This document shows positions 24,774 to 33,820 of a DNA stretch of 64,000 bases, in pieces. A program made the position numbers and the translations under genes. The stretch's first letter is position 1. Every line of letters starts with the position of its first letter. Location of the stretch: assembly GCF_000744655.1 (NCBI RefSeq), contig NZ_JQMJ01000004.1, positions 3,658,001-3,722,000 of the forward strand, written 5' to 3'. Origin of the DNA: Streptacidiphilus rugosus AM-16 (GTDB taxonomy: Bacteria; Actinomycetota; Actinomycetes; Streptomycetales; Streptomycetaceae). The notes below the pieces were generated by a model. It was given only the letters and a program-made list of their open reading frames with translations. It ran no database searches and was not told where the DNA came from.

Positions 24774-25979
24774 TCACCGGCCGGGCGCCGCCGTCGGCGG
24801 CGCGTCCAGGACGCGGAAGCGGATGCCGGCCGCGACCAGACGGTCGATCAGCGCCGTGCCGCAGGCCGCCGCCGTGGTGAGCTGGCCGGCGGTCTCGGGA
24901 AGCTCGTCGTGGGCGAGGCAGAGCGCGGTCTCGACCAGCATCTTCGCGGTCTCGCCGTAGCCGGGGTCGCCGCCCGAGACCTCGGTGTGGATCCTCACTC
25001 CGCCGCTCTCGCCGACGAACCTGACGGTGAACCAGCTCTTGGCCCTGGTCGCCGCGTCGGGTCCCGCGCCGGAGGGACGCAGCCTGGTGATCCCCCGGCG
25101 CACCGGCGGCACCTGCGCGCCCAGCGCGACGCCGACCACGCCGAGCAGCCCGCCCACCATGATCGGCAACCGCTTGACGGCGGCGTAGTGGCCGTAGCTG
25201 AAGTCGGGGCCGTACTCCGGCAGCGCGGCCGCCGAGCGCAGCACGACCTGCGGGTCGATCGTGGGCATCGGCACGACCCAGGCGTGCGCGTCCTTCGACC
25301 AGCGCGGACCGGACATCCGCCCGCCGACCTTCCGTCCGGCGGGACGCTCCTCGACCGCGCGCCGGGCACTGGCGGCCCGGCCCATCTGCCGGGGACGGGA
25401 GAACGCGAGCAGCGCCGAGGCCAGGGTCCCGCCGGAGATCGTCCCGCCCGCGCGCACGAAGCCCTGGACGGCGACCGGCCCGTCCAGCTTCCCCTGACGC
25501 CTGGCCAACTCCGTGACGGTGTACAGCGCCCCCAGGTCGTGCGGCACCGAGTCGAAGCCGCAGGCGTGCAGCATCCTCGCGCCGCTGGCGACCGCGGTGG
25601 CGTGGTGCCGGGCGTACATCAGGTCGACGAACTCGGGCTCCCCGGTGAGGTCGACGTAGTCCGTCCCGGCCGCCGCGCACGCGGCGACCAGCGGCTCCCC
25701 GTGCTCCAGATACGGCCCCACGGTCGTCACCACGACCCGCGCCGACCCGGCCACCTCTCCGAGCGCCTTCGCGTCCGCACTGTCGGCCACCAGCAGCGGC
25801 AGCTCGGGCAGCCCCAACCGCTCCCGCAGCGCCTCCAGCTTGACCCTGCTCCGCCCGGCGACGGCCCACCGGCACCCCTGCGGCGCGTTCCGCGCAAGAT
25901 ACTCGGCGGCCAGCCCCCCGGTGAACCCGGTGGCCCCGAACAGGACGATGTCGTACGCACGCTCAGCCTGACGCTCCAT
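24774..25979 (-). CDS. Saccharopine-dehydrogenase-like NADP-binding protein (trans-acting enoyl reductase type)
   Basis: 401 residues from ATG 25979. The N-terminal Rossmann motif is VLFGATGFTGGLAAEYLA, followed by WAVAGRSRVKLEALRERLG and YVDLTGEPEFVDLMYARHH. The latter is typical of the mycobacterial Rv2953-type trans-acting enoyl reductase branch. It lacks the catalytic residues of true saccharopine dehydrogenases. It most likely reduces an enoyl or similar intermediate in lipid or polyketide metabolism. It is monocistronic and convergent with the L,D-transpeptidase gene. Confidence 0.85.
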   Translation of the reverse strand: MERQAERAYDIVLFGATGFTGGLAAEYLARNAPQGCRWAVAGRSRVKLEALRERLGLPELPLLVADSADAKALGEVAGSARVVVTTVGPYLEHGEPLVAACAAAGTDYVDLTGEPEFVDLMYARHHATAVASGARMLHACGFDSVPHDLGALYTVTELARRQGKLDGPVAVQGFVRAGGTISGGTLASALLAFSRPRQMGRAASARRAVEERPAGRKVGGRMSGPRWSKDAHAWVVPMPTIDPQVVLRSAAALPEYGPDFSYGHYAAVKRLPIMVGGLLGVVGVALGAQVPPVRRGITRLRPSGAGPDAATRAKSWFTVRFVGESGGVRIHTEVSGGDPGYGETAKMLVETALCLAHDELPETAGQLTTAAACGTALIDRLVAAGIRFRVLDAPPTAAPGR

Positions 25980-26024
25980 GCGGCGCACTCTAGCGCTACT
26001 GGACGGTAGCCGGGCAGGTCCGCG

Positions 26025-26711
26025 TCAGACCGGCCGGGTCCGCGGGCGCCCCCAGCGCAGGGTGAGGGGCAGGAGGGCGAAGCCGATCGCCGCCGCCAGG
26101 AGGTGGCCGAGGGTGGTGAAGTCCGGTAGCGGACCGGTCATTTCGAGGCCGCCCAGCGGCCAGCACAGGACGAGGAGGGCCCAGGGCGGTCGGGCGCGGC
26201 GGGGCAGGAGGGAGGTGCCGGCCGCCATCACGGTCTGGGCACCGTAGCTGATGCCGTAGTCGAGGCTGTGGCGCACGCTCGCGGGATACCAGCCCTGCCG
26301 CACGGCGAGGACGATGACGGCGGCGGTGAGCAGGGTCGCCCCGACGTGGCCGGCGAGGAAGACGGCGAAGGCGCGCAGGCTCCCCCAGCGGCGCTCGGCC
26401 CAGGCGAGGAAGCAGCAGACGCCGATGCCGAGGGTGATGAAGGTGGCGGCGAAGGAGCGGGACGTCAGGTCGGTGAGCGTGCCGTCGAAGAAGAGGGCGC
26501 TGCCGAGCAGCGCGCGGACCGGGTGGTCGGCGAGGTTGTCGGTGTTGGTGCTGACGTAGCGCAGCACGGCGGCGGCGCGGGCGGGCGGGAGGCCGTAGAG
26601 GATCCAGGCGTGGGTGAGCAGCAGCACGCAGACGTAGCCGAGGGTGAACGGCGAGCGACGCAGCAGCGCCCACAGTGCGAGCGGCGGCGCGGGCTCGCGG
26701 GAAGCCGTCAC
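26025..26711 (-). CDS. Rhomboid-like membrane protein
   Basis: 228 residues from GTG 26711, overlapping the TetR stop as GTGA. Six or so hydrophobic helices. Helix 4 carries DYGISYGAQTVMAAG with a G-x-S-x-G motif, and a later helix carries TTLGHLLAAAIGF with a His. This is the Ser/His pair expected of rhomboid intramembrane proteases, in the actinobacterial rhomboid-like (Rhomboid_2) style. Translational coupling to TetR implies they are regulated together. Proteolytic activity is inference. Confidence 0.8.
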   Translation of the reverse strand: MTASREPAPPLALWALLRRSPFTLGYVCVLLLTHAWILYGLPPARAAAVLRYVSTNTDNLADHPVRALLGSALFFDGTLTDLTSRSFAATFITLGIGVCCFLAWAERRWGSLRAFAVFLAGHVGATLLTAAVIVLAVRQGWYPASVRHSLDYGISYGAQTVMAAGTSLLPRRARPPWALLVLCWPLGGLEMTGPLPDFTTLGHLLAAAIGFALLPLTLRWGRPRTRPV

Positions 26712-27391
26712 CGCGTCCCGTCCGCGAGGGCGAGTCGGGCCTCCAGGCCGTCCAGGATCGCGCGCAGGCCGAAGGCGAAGCTGTCGTCGGGAGCCTCGGC
26801 GTAGCCCGTCGCCGCCGCGGTCTCCAGGCGGGCGCGCAGGCGCGGGAACCGGGAGGCGACCTCGGTGGCGCGGGCCATGCCCTCGGCGAGCGAGCCGCCC
26901 TCGGGCTCGCCCTCCAGGCCGCGTTCCAGCGAGGCCGCGGCCGCCGGGCCGAGCGCGTTGCCGAGCACGTAGGTGAAGACGGCGGCGGCGGCCCGGTCGG
27001 CCTCCTGGCCGACGAAGCCGGCGGCCTCGTGGACGGCGAGGCTGCGGTCGTCGTAGCCGGCCTTGCCGGGCCCGAACATCAGGTAGGCGCCGAAGGCCTG
27101 CACCAGCCAGGGGTGTCGCACCAGGGTCGCGTGCAGGTCGGCGGCCATCGCGGTGGCCGCCGCGCGCCAGGGGACGGCCTCGGGGTCGGGCAGCGGGATC
27201 GCGCTCCACACCTGGTCGCCCGCGAGGGAGATGAGGTCGGCCTTGCTGCCCACGTGCCAGTAGACCGCGGTCGCCGCGGAGCCGAGGCGCTTGCCGAGCG
27301 CCCGCATGTTCAGGCCCTCGAGACCCTCCTCGTCCAGGAGCCGCACGGCGGCGTCGACGATCTGTTCGCGGGTCAGCGTGGAGCGGGGCAT
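26708..27391 (-). CDS. TetR/AcrR-family regulator
   Basis: 227 residues. The N-terminal HTH (TREQIVDAAVRLLDEEGLEGLNMRALGKRLGSAATAVYWHVGSKADLI) is followed by a TetR_C domain of about 150 residues, so the protein is complete. It is first gene of a TetR-rhomboid pair and divergent from a serine hydrolase. The intergenic region holds three near-palindromic 17-bp sites, its probable operators. Confidence 0.92.
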   Translation of the reverse strand: MPRSTLTREQIVDAAVRLLDEEGLEGLNMRALGKRLGSAATAVYWHVGSKADLISLAGDQVWSAIPLPDPEAVPWRAAATAMAADLHATLVRHPWLVQAFGAYLMFGPGKAGYDDRSLAVHEAAGFVGQEADRAAAAVFTYVLGNALGPAAAASLERGLEGEPEGGSLAEGMARATEVASRFPRLRARLETAAATGYAEAPDDSFAFGLRAILDGLEARLALADGTR

Positions 27392-27418
27392 GCGGTCACT
27401 GTAGTGCGCGGATCAAGA

Positions 27419-27493
27419 CTTTCACAATGTTCAAGAAAGGGACTTGCACAGTGTTCAAGTCCACGGCTACGGTCTGCTTGAACACAGTGCAAG
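27419..27493. promoter_or_regulatory. Three tandem TetR-type operators between tetR and the serine hydrolase
   Basis: Three 17-bp quasi-palindromes of form CTTgnACAnTGTnCAAG: 27419-27435 (CTTTCACAATGTTCAAG), 27443-27459 (CTTGCACAGTGTTCAAG) and 27477-27493 (CTTGAACACAGTGCAAG, the reverse orientation of the second with one change). They sit at 24 and 34 bp spacing and fill the divergent promoter, so the TetR protein probably controls both directions. Confidence 0.75.
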
Positions 27494-27524
27494 TACCTGC
27501 CCGACAGTCCGAAGGGGAACCGAA

Positions 27525-28910
27525 ATGGCAGAGCACGACGACCGGTTGGCCGCCTTCGTCCGCGAGGCCGCCGAGAGGTTCGGCATCCCGGGCGTCGCCG
27601 TGGGCGTCTGGGCCGACGGCAGCGAACGGCACGCCTGCCACGGCGTCACCAGCCTGGAGAACCCGCTGCCGGTCACACCGCGGACGCTGTTCGTGCTGGG
27701 CTCGGTCACCAAGACCCTGACCGCGACGGCGCTGGTGCGGCTGGCCGAGCAGGGCCGGGTGGAGCTCGACGCGCCGGTACGCCGCTATGTGCCGGACCTG
27801 GTCCTCCAGGACGAGTCGGCCGCCGCGAGGATCACCGTGCGGAACCTGCTCAACCACACCGCGGGACTGGACTGGAACCTCATCACCGACACCGGCGAGG
27901 GCGACGACGCGCTGGCCGGGTTCGTGGCCGCGATGGCCGAACTGCCGCTGATCGCCGAGCCCGGGGCCCGCGCCTCCTACAGCCAGGCGGGCTTCAACCT
28001 GGCCGGCCGGGTCGTCGAGCGCGTCACCGGGCAGACCTACGAGGCGGCGATCGCCTCCCTGCTCCTGGAACCGCTCGGGATGGACGAGAGCTTCTTCGCT
28101 CCGGCCGACGTGCTGACCCGCCGCTTCGCGGTCGGCCACAACCCGGACGAGGCGGGGGAACTGACGGTCGGCCGGCTCTGGCGTGGCGTCAGGGGCAACA
28201 ACCCCGGCGGCGGCCTGGTCTCCTGCGTCGCCGACCAACTGCGCTGGGCCAGGTTCCAGCTCGGCGACGGCCGCACGGCATCCGGCGCACCGCTGCTGCC
28301 GACCGAGGCGCTGCACCGGATGCGCGAGGCCACCGTCGCCCTGCGCGGCAGCACGCTCGGCGACGCGATCGGCCTCGGCTGGTTCCTGCGCGAGGTCGAC
28401 GGCGTCCGGACGGTGGGCCACGGCGGCTCGGCGAACGGCCAGTTCGCGGAGCTGCTCACCGTTCCCGAGCGGGACTTCGCGGTCGTGACGATGGCCAACG
28501 CGGGCCCCAACGGCCTGCTGTTCAACCAGGCGGTCGTCCGCTGGGCCCTGGAGAACCACCTGGGCGTCGTCGACCGCGACCCCGAGCCGCTCCCCTACGA
28601 CGCGTCCCGCGCAGGCGAGGCGGTCGGGACCTACGCGATCGACGCCATGCTGCTGACCATCGCGACCGACGGCGCGTCCCTGACCATGGACGTCGGCATC
28701 CGCCCGGAGATCCGCGCGGCCGCCGACACCGAACTCCCCGCGGACTACCTGGGCGCCGCCCTCGGGCTGCTCCCCGGCGACGGCGACGACTACCTGGTCA
28801 CCTCCGGCGGCCTCCAGGGCCAGCGCGGCTTCTTCACCCGCGACGCCTCCGGCGCGATCACCGGCGTCGACCTGGCCGGCCGCCTCTTCACCCGGGTGAC
28901 GCCGGCATGA
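27525..28910 (+). CDS. Class C beta-lactamase-fold serine hydrolase
   Basis: 461 residues from ATG 27525 (GAAGGGGAAC upstream). The catalytic SxxK is Ser60-Val-Thr-Lys63 (LGSVTKTLTA). The second motif is Tyr152-Ser-Gln rather than Tyr-x-Asn, and the third is HGG in VGHGGSANGQ. There is no signal peptide, so it acts in the cytoplasm. Members include esterases, D-aminopeptidases and EstB-type enzymes; a true beta-lactamase would be exported. A C-terminal region of about 110 residues is the lipocalin-like tail common in this group. It is probably under TetR control from the divergent operators. Confidence 0.9.
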   Translation: MAEHDDRLAAFVREAAERFGIPGVAVGVWADGSERHACHGVTSLENPLPVTPRTLFVLGSVTKTLTATALVRLAEQGRVELDAPVRRYVPDLVLQDESAAARITVRNLLNHTAGLDWNLITDTGEGDDALAGFVAAMAELPLIAEPGARASYSQAGFNLAGRVVERVTGQTYEAAIASLLLEPLGMDESFFAPADVLTRRFAVGHNPDEAGELTVGRLWRGVRGNNPGGGLVSCVADQLRWARFQLGDGRTASGAPLLPTEALHRMREATVALRGSTLGDAIGLGWFLREVDGVRTVGHGGSANGQFAELLTVPERDFAVVTMANAGPNGLLFNQAVVRWALENHLGVVDRDPEPLPYDASRAGEAVGTYAIDAMLLTIATDGASLTMDVGIRPEIRAAADTELPADYLGAALGLLPGDGDDYLVTSGGLQGQRGFFTRDASGAITGVDLAGRLFTRVTPA

Positions 28911-28925
28911 CCCCGCACAGACAGC

Positions 28926-28956
28926 TGTGGCCCCCGGTCGAAAACCGGGGGCCACA
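28926..28956. terminator. Bidirectional terminator between serine hydrolase and tRNA-Leu
   Basis: A perfect 13-bp stem (28926-28938 with 28944-28956) and CGAAA loop, 16 nt after the hydrolase stop and 17 nt from the 3' end of the minus-strand tRNA. Confidence 0.85.
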
Positions 28957-28972
28957 ATCCGGACCAACTCTG

Positions 28973-29055
28973 TGCGCGAGGGGGGACTTGAACCCCCACG
29001 CCCCGAAGGGCACTAGCACCTCAAGCTAGCGCGTCTGCCATTCCGCCACCCGCGC
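28973..29055 (-). tRNA. tRNA-Leu (anticodon GAG)
   Basis: 83 nt on the minus strand. The acceptor stem GCGCGGG pairs with CTCGCGC (one G-U), discriminator A, CCA not encoded. Anticodon stem CTAGC/GCTAG closes a 7-nt loop TTGAGGT, giving anticodon GAG. The T arm is GGGGGTTCAAGTCCCCC. A variable arm (TGCCCTTCGGGGCG) forms the class II long arm expected of tRNA-Leu. No integrase or att repeat is adjacent. Confidence 0.97.
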
Positions 29056-29288
29056 AGGTGACCAACGCGGTGACCCGCGCTGACGTGGTCAACAATACCA
29101 AGAAAACAGAGTGCTCCCGACCGCCCCCCGGCGCGATCGGAAGTGATCCATTCCGCTCTCAGGCGATGACCGAACGTGTAAAAGCGGTCACTTTGCGCTC
29201 TCATGCCGCCGCCTGGGTAGCACGAGGCTGTGATAGGACGACCTGTCTGCCCAGAAGACCTCTACCTCAGCACTCCAGCGACCCGAGG

Positions 29289-29837
29289 ATGGCGGAACGA
29301 AACATGCATGTCCGCGGAGACCAGCCCGGCGAAGCGCCGCTCGGCACAGGAACGGTTCCGGCCGCAGGCGCCGGGCCAGGCGTGGCCGGGCCGCCGGTGC
29401 CCGGGGTCGAGGGGGTGTGGCGGTTCGCCGCACCCGCCGTGGACGTGACCGTGTCGCACGCGCGGCACGCGGTCAGGGACCTGCTGCTCGCGCAGGGCGT
29501 GGCCGGCCCCGTCTACGAGGAACTGCTGGACGGCATCCTGCTGATCGTCTCCGAGCTGGTGACCAACTCGGTCCGGCACGCCGCGCTGCTCTCCCCCGAG
29601 CTCGTCGTGGAGATCGTGCTGTCGGCCGGCTGGGTGCGGCTGTCCGTCGAGGACAGCCACCCCTACCGCCCCAAGGCGCTCTCCGAGGACTTCAACCGGC
29701 TCGGCGGGCGCGGGCTGCTGCTGGTCAAGGCGATCACCGCCGAGGCCGGGGGCGCGTGCGACGTGGACCGGACCTCCGGCGGGGGCAAGGTCGTCTGGGT
29801 GGAACTGCCGCTGCCGCGCCCCCGCACGGGTCGGTGA
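29289..29837 (+). CDS. RsbW/SpoIIAB-like ATP-binding (anti-sigma) protein
   Basis: 182 residues from ATG 29289; ATG 29304 is an alternative. A Pro/Gly-rich N-terminus of about 45 residues precedes a GHKL ATPase domain. This has the N-box ELVTNSVRHA, G1 LSVEDSHPYRPKA with the Asp, and G2 GRGLLLVKAITAEAGG. Streptomycetes encode dozens of such stand-alone kinases that phosphorylate anti-anti-sigma factors or bind alternative sigma factors. No sigma or antagonist gene is adjacent, so the partner is unknown. Confidence 0.9.
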   Translation: MAERNMHVRGDQPGEAPLGTGTVPAAGAGPGVAGPPVPGVEGVWRFAAPAVDVTVSHARHAVRDLLLAQGVAGPVYEELLDGILLIVSELVTNSVRHAALLSPELVVEIVLSAGWVRLSVEDSHPYRPKALSEDFNRLGGRGLLLVKAITAEAGGACDVDRTSGGGKVVWVELPLPRPRTGR

Positions 29838-29859
29838 GGGTTCACCTGGCTCACCCGGC

Positions 29860-30981
29860 TCACACCACCGCGCGCCACCAGTGGTCGAGCTTCGGGGGCG
29901 CGGCGGCGAGGACCCGCTCCCCCGGGCGCGGGACCGCCAGCCGCACACCCGCGGCGTCCGCGGCCTCGCAGAGCCGCTCCACCGGCTCCGACCAGTCGTG
30001 CAGGCCGAGCACGAAGGTGCACCAGTGCACCGGCACGAGCAGTTCGCCGCGCACGTCCAGGTGGGTGCGCAGGCCCTCCTCGGGCGTCATGTGGATGTCG
30101 GGCCAGTGGTCGCTGTAGGCGCCGATCTGGATCAGCGTCAGGTCGAACGGGCCGTACTGCTCGCCGGTGCGGGCGAAGCCGTCGAAGTAGCCGGAGTCAC
30201 CGCTGTAGAAGACCTTCCTCTCCTGCCCGAGGATCGCCCACGAGCTCCACAGCGTCCCGTTGTTCGAGAAGCCGCGGCCGGAGAAGTGGTACGCGGAGGT
30301 GCACACCAGCCGCAGGCCACCGACCTCGGCGGTCTCGTCCCAGTCCAGCTCGATGATGCGGGACAGCGGCACGCCCCAGCGCTCCAGGTGCGCGCCCACG
30401 CCCAGCGGGACGACGAAGGGCGCGTTCTGCAGCCGGGACAGCGCCATGATGGTGTGCATGTCCAGGTGGTCGTAGTGGTCGTGGGAGATCAGCACGGCGT
30501 CGACGTCGGGCAGACGCTCCAGCTCGACCGGCGGGTTGTGCAGACGGCGCGGTCCCGCCGACTGCGAGGGCGAACAGCGCTCGCTCCAGACCGGGTCCAG
30601 CAGCACCCGCTGCCCCTCGATCTCCACCAGCGCGCTGGAGTGGCCGAACCAGGTCACCGCGATGTCCTCGGCGGCCGTCTGCGCGATGTCGCGGACGAGC
30701 GGGACCGGGCGGGAGGGCTTGCGCTGCTGCTTGCCGAAGAGCATCTCCCTGGCCACGCCGCGGGCGTCGGGACGGGCCATGTCGCCGGACCGGTCGGGGC
30801 CGGGCGGGTTGTGGAAGACGCCGTCGCGGTAGCGGGGCGACTCGGCCAGCCGCAGGCCGCGGCCGCCCTTCTTCGGGTCGCCGCCGAAGGCGACCGGGAT
30901 CTCACGCGCCGCCCAGGCCAGGGCCGCCGCGCCCGCCGCGCCGACCCCCGTGGCGATCTTCCCTGCCCGGTTCAGTCCCAT
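29860..30981 (-). CDS. MBL-fold metallo-hydrolase, NAPE-PLD/UlaG-like
   Basis: 373 residues from ATG 30981 (AAGGAGAGAG upstream). Metal-binding motifs are ITWFGHSS-like VTWFGHSSALVEIEG, SHDHYDHLD (HxHxDH), YHFSGRG, YSGDSGYFDGF and VPVHWCTF. The architecture matches bacterial N-acyl-phosphatidylethanolamine phospholipase D-like and UlaG hydrolases. The N-terminus has a hydrophobic Ala-rich helix (AAGAAALAWAAR) that may anchor it to the membrane. Its stop is 23 nt from the convergent RsbW-like gene. The substrate could be a phospholipid, but this is inferred from family resemblance. Confidence 0.87.
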   Translation of the reverse strand: MGLNRAGKIATGVGAAGAAALAWAAREIPVAFGGDPKKGGRGLRLAESPRYRDGVFHNPPGPDRSGDMARPDARGVAREMLFGKQQRKPSRPVPLVRDIAQTAAEDIAVTWFGHSSALVEIEGQRVLLDPVWSERCSPSQSAGPRRLHNPPVELERLPDVDAVLISHDHYDHLDMHTIMALSRLQNAPFVVPLGVGAHLERWGVPLSRIIELDWDETAEVGGLRLVCTSAYHFSGRGFSNNGTLWSSWAILGQERKVFYSGDSGYFDGFARTGEQYGPFDLTLIQIGAYSDHWPDIHMTPEEGLRTHLDVRGELLVPVHWCTFVLGLHDWSEPVERLCEAADAAGVRLAVPRPGERVLAAAPPKLDHWWRAVV

Positions 30982-31291
30982 GCCTGGCTCTCTCCTTGTT
31001 CGCGCCTGTTCGCGCCCGCTCCGTGCCCGTGCACGACTCGTGCACGCTGCGTGCCGTCCCCCCATCACTTCCCGGGGAGCCGCACCACGACCCCCGCTGA
31101 AGCGGGAACCGCCACTGCGGCCAACGGTCGACCGGAAGCCGCTGTTCCCACCCAGCAAAGAACCGCCACCCGGACGGCCGTGACCTGCGCCGACGCGCAG
31201 GGGCCCGGAGACACACCGGTACCGACCGGGACGCACCCACGTGACCAGCACCACGCGTGACAGGTCGAGGCGAGTCGGGCACTCTGCTTGC

Positions 31292-33670
31292 ATGGATCAC
31301 CACCCTCATCCTCTCGGCGGTGGCTCCCCGGCTCCCACGACGGCGACCCCGTCCACGGCACCGGACCTGGAGCTGCTCGACGAGATCCAGCAGCGCGTGC
31401 TCTGGCTCGCGACCCGGATCGTCGACTCCGCCAACCACGACCGCGCCACCGGCGACGGCGTCAAGGTCGGCGGACACCAGGCGTCCAGCGCCAGCCTGGT
31501 CAGCGCGATGACCGCGCTCTGGTTCGCCCACCTGGACGCGCCGGACCGGGTCAGCGTGAAGCCGCACGCCTCGCCGGTCTTCCACGCCATCCAGTACCTG
31601 CTCGGCAACCTGGACCGCTCCTACCTCACCACCCTGCGCGCCCGCGGCGGCCTGCAGTCCTACCCGAGCCGCACCAAGGACCCCGACCCGGTCGACTTCT
31701 CCACCGGCTCCGTCGGCCTCGGCCCCGCCGCCCCGCTCTTCGCCGCCGCGACCCGCCGCTATGTGGACGCGCACTTCGGCGAGCGTCCGGCCTCCCGCTT
31801 CGTGGCCCTGATGGGCGACGCGGAGCTGGACGAGGGCAACGTGTGGGAGGCGATCGCCGACGACGCCACCAACGGGCTCGGCAAGGTGATGTGGATCGTC
31901 GACTTCAACCGCCAGTCCCTGGACCGCGTGGTGCCCGGCGTGCGGATCGCGCAGTGGACGGCGCAGTTCGCCGCTGCCGGCTGGCACGTGGCCGAGGTCA
32001 AGTACGGGCGCCGGCTGCGCGCCGCGTTCGCGCGCCCGGGCGGGGAGGCCTTGCGCGCCTGGATCGACGGCATGCCGAACGAGCACTACCAGTCGCTGTT
32101 CGGGCTGCCGGAGCAGGACCTGCGCAAGCAGTTCCTCGACGGCGCGCCGCAGGCGGTGGCGGACTTCTGCGCGGAGGTCCCGGACGCCGAGCTCGCGGCG
32201 CTGGTGACCGACCTGGGCGGGCACGACCTGGGCTCGCTGCTGGAGGCCTTCGCCGAGTGCGACGCGGTCGCCGACCGGCCCAGCGTCGTCTTCGCCTACA
32301 CCGTCAAGGGCTGGGGCCTGCCGACGGCGGGCAACCCGCGCAACCACTCCGCACTGCTGACCACCCCTCAGGTGGACGCGCTGCGCGAGGCGCACGGCCT
32401 GACCGCGGAGACCGAGTGGGACCCGATCGACGCGGCGAGCGCGGCCGGCCGCCTGGTCGCCGAGCGGGCCCGGCTGCTGACGCGTCCGGCCGCCCCGGCG
32501 TTCACCGCTCCGCCCGTGCCGGCGTCCAGCGGGGTGCGGACCGGCAAGCCGCTGTCCACGCAGGAGGCCTTCGGCCGCGTGCTGGCCGAGCTGTCGCGGC
32601 AGCCGGAGCTGGCGCCGCTGCTGGTGACCACCGCGCCGGACGTGGCGACCTCCACGAACCTGGCCGGCTTCATCAACCGCACCGGCGTCTTCGCGCCGAC
32701 CGAGCGCCGCGCCTGGAACAGCGACCCGGTGCTGCGCTGGGCCGAGGGCCCGAGCGGGCAGCACATCGAGCTGGGCATCAGCGAGATGAACCTGTTCCTG
32801 CTGCTGGGTCAGCTGGGCCTGTCCTTCGACCTGTCCGGGCAGCCGCTGGTGCCGGTGGGCACGGTCTACGACCCGTTCGTGCTGCGCGGTCTGGACGCGT
32901 TCATCTACGCGGTCTACTCGGGTTCGCGCTTCATCGTGGCCGGTACGCCGTCCGGTGTGACGCTGGCCCCGGAGGGCGGCGCGCACCAGTCGACGATCAC
33001 GCCGTCGGTGGGCCTGGAGCTGCCGAACGTGGTCACCTTGGAACCGGCCTTCGCGGGGGCGCTGGACTGGCTGCTGTGCGACGCGGTCGGGCAGGTGGCC
33101 AGGGGTGAGGGCGGTGCGCACTACTTCCGCCTCACCACGCGTCCGCTGGAGCAGTCGCCGTTCGACGCGGCGCGGGAGCGGCTGGGCGAGACGGTGCTGC
33201 GCCGCCAGGTGCTGGCCGGCGCGTACCGGCTGGTCGACGCCGTCGAACAGCCGGGCGCGCCCGTGGTCCGCCTCGCGGCGTCGGGCGCGGTGCTGCCCGA
33301 GGTGCTGGCGGCGGCCGCGGAGCTGGCCGAGGAGGGCATCGCGGCGCACGTCATCGATGTGACCTCGCAGGACCTGCTCTACGCGGAGTGGCAGCGCACG
33401 CTGCGGTCCGGCTACCGGGCGGCCCGTACCCCGGACTCCCCGGGCGCGCTGCGCGCGGCCTTCGGCACCGGCCGTTCGCCGCTGGTCACGGTCCACGACG
33501 CGGCCTCGCACTCGATGGCCTGGCTCGGCGGCGCGCTCGGCGTGCCGACCGTCCCGCTGGGCGTCGACGCCTTCGGCCAGTCGGGCACGGTCGGCGACCT
33601 GTACGAGCTGCACGACCTCACCTCCGGCTCGATCGTCAACGCGGCGCTGGCGGCGCTGAGCCTGGCGTAG
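31292..33670 (+). CDS. Thiamine-diphosphate E1/transketolase-like enzyme (pyruvate dehydrogenase AceE-like)
   Basis: 792 residues from ATG 31292. The TPP-binding motif is MGDAELDEGNVWEAIADD...VDFNRQSLD. Pyrimidine-domain features follow around residue 440 (PLLVTTAPDVATSTNLAGFINR, ELGISEMNLFLLLGQLG), and a transketolase C-terminal domain ends AFGQSGTVGDLYELH. It is about 100 residues shorter than the principal actinobacterial AceE, and its motifs differ from that enzyme. No E2 (lipoyl) or E3 gene is nearby. It therefore probably represents a second, stand-alone E1-like ketoacid decarboxylase or transketolase. It is divergent from the MBL gene. Confidence 0.85.
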   Translation: MDHHPHPLGGGSPAPTTATPSTAPDLELLDEIQQRVLWLATRIVDSANHDRATGDGVKVGGHQASSASLVSAMTALWFAHLDAPDRVSVKPHASPVFHAIQYLLGNLDRSYLTTLRARGGLQSYPSRTKDPDPVDFSTGSVGLGPAAPLFAAATRRYVDAHFGERPASRFVALMGDAELDEGNVWEAIADDATNGLGKVMWIVDFNRQSLDRVVPGVRIAQWTAQFAAAGWHVAEVKYGRRLRAAFARPGGEALRAWIDGMPNEHYQSLFGLPEQDLRKQFLDGAPQAVADFCAEVPDAELAALVTDLGGHDLGSLLEAFAECDAVADRPSVVFAYTVKGWGLPTAGNPRNHSALLTTPQVDALREAHGLTAETEWDPIDAASAAGRLVAERARLLTRPAAPAFTAPPVPASSGVRTGKPLSTQEAFGRVLAELSRQPELAPLLVTTAPDVATSTNLAGFINRTGVFAPTERRAWNSDPVLRWAEGPSGQHIELGISEMNLFLLLGQLGLSFDLSGQPLVPVGTVYDPFVLRGLDAFIYAVYSGSRFIVAGTPSGVTLAPEGGAHQSTITPSVGLELPNVVTLEPAFAGALDWLLCDAVGQVARGEGGAHYFRLTTRPLEQSPFDAARERLGETVLRRQVLAGAYRLVDAVEQPGAPVVRLAASGAVLPEVLAAAAELAEEGIAAHVIDVTSQDLLYAEWQRTLRSGYRAARTPDSPGALRAAFGTGRSPLVTVHDAASHSMAWLGGALGVPTVPLGVDAFGQSGTVGDLYELHDLTSGSIVNAALAALSLA

Positions 33671-33820
33671 TCACGCCGGCCGGCCAGGGGGCGGCGGCAA
33701 CTCCGTCGCCCCCACGGCCCGGGCGCAGCGCGGGCCGACCGCGTCCCCCGCCGCGCCCGCGCCCGCGGCGGCCCCACGGGCGGGATCGCCTCACCGGCTC
33801 CCGGTAGGATTCGGCTCCTG

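Noticed and set aside
28973..29055. tRNA-Leu as an integration (attB) site for a genomic island
   Set aside because: No integrase, no direct repeat of the tRNA 3' end and no island-like composition change next to it.
30902..33613. A 903-codon minus-strand frame opposite the E1-like enzyme
   Set aside because: Antisense shadow; the plus-strand frame carries clear TPP-enzyme motifs.
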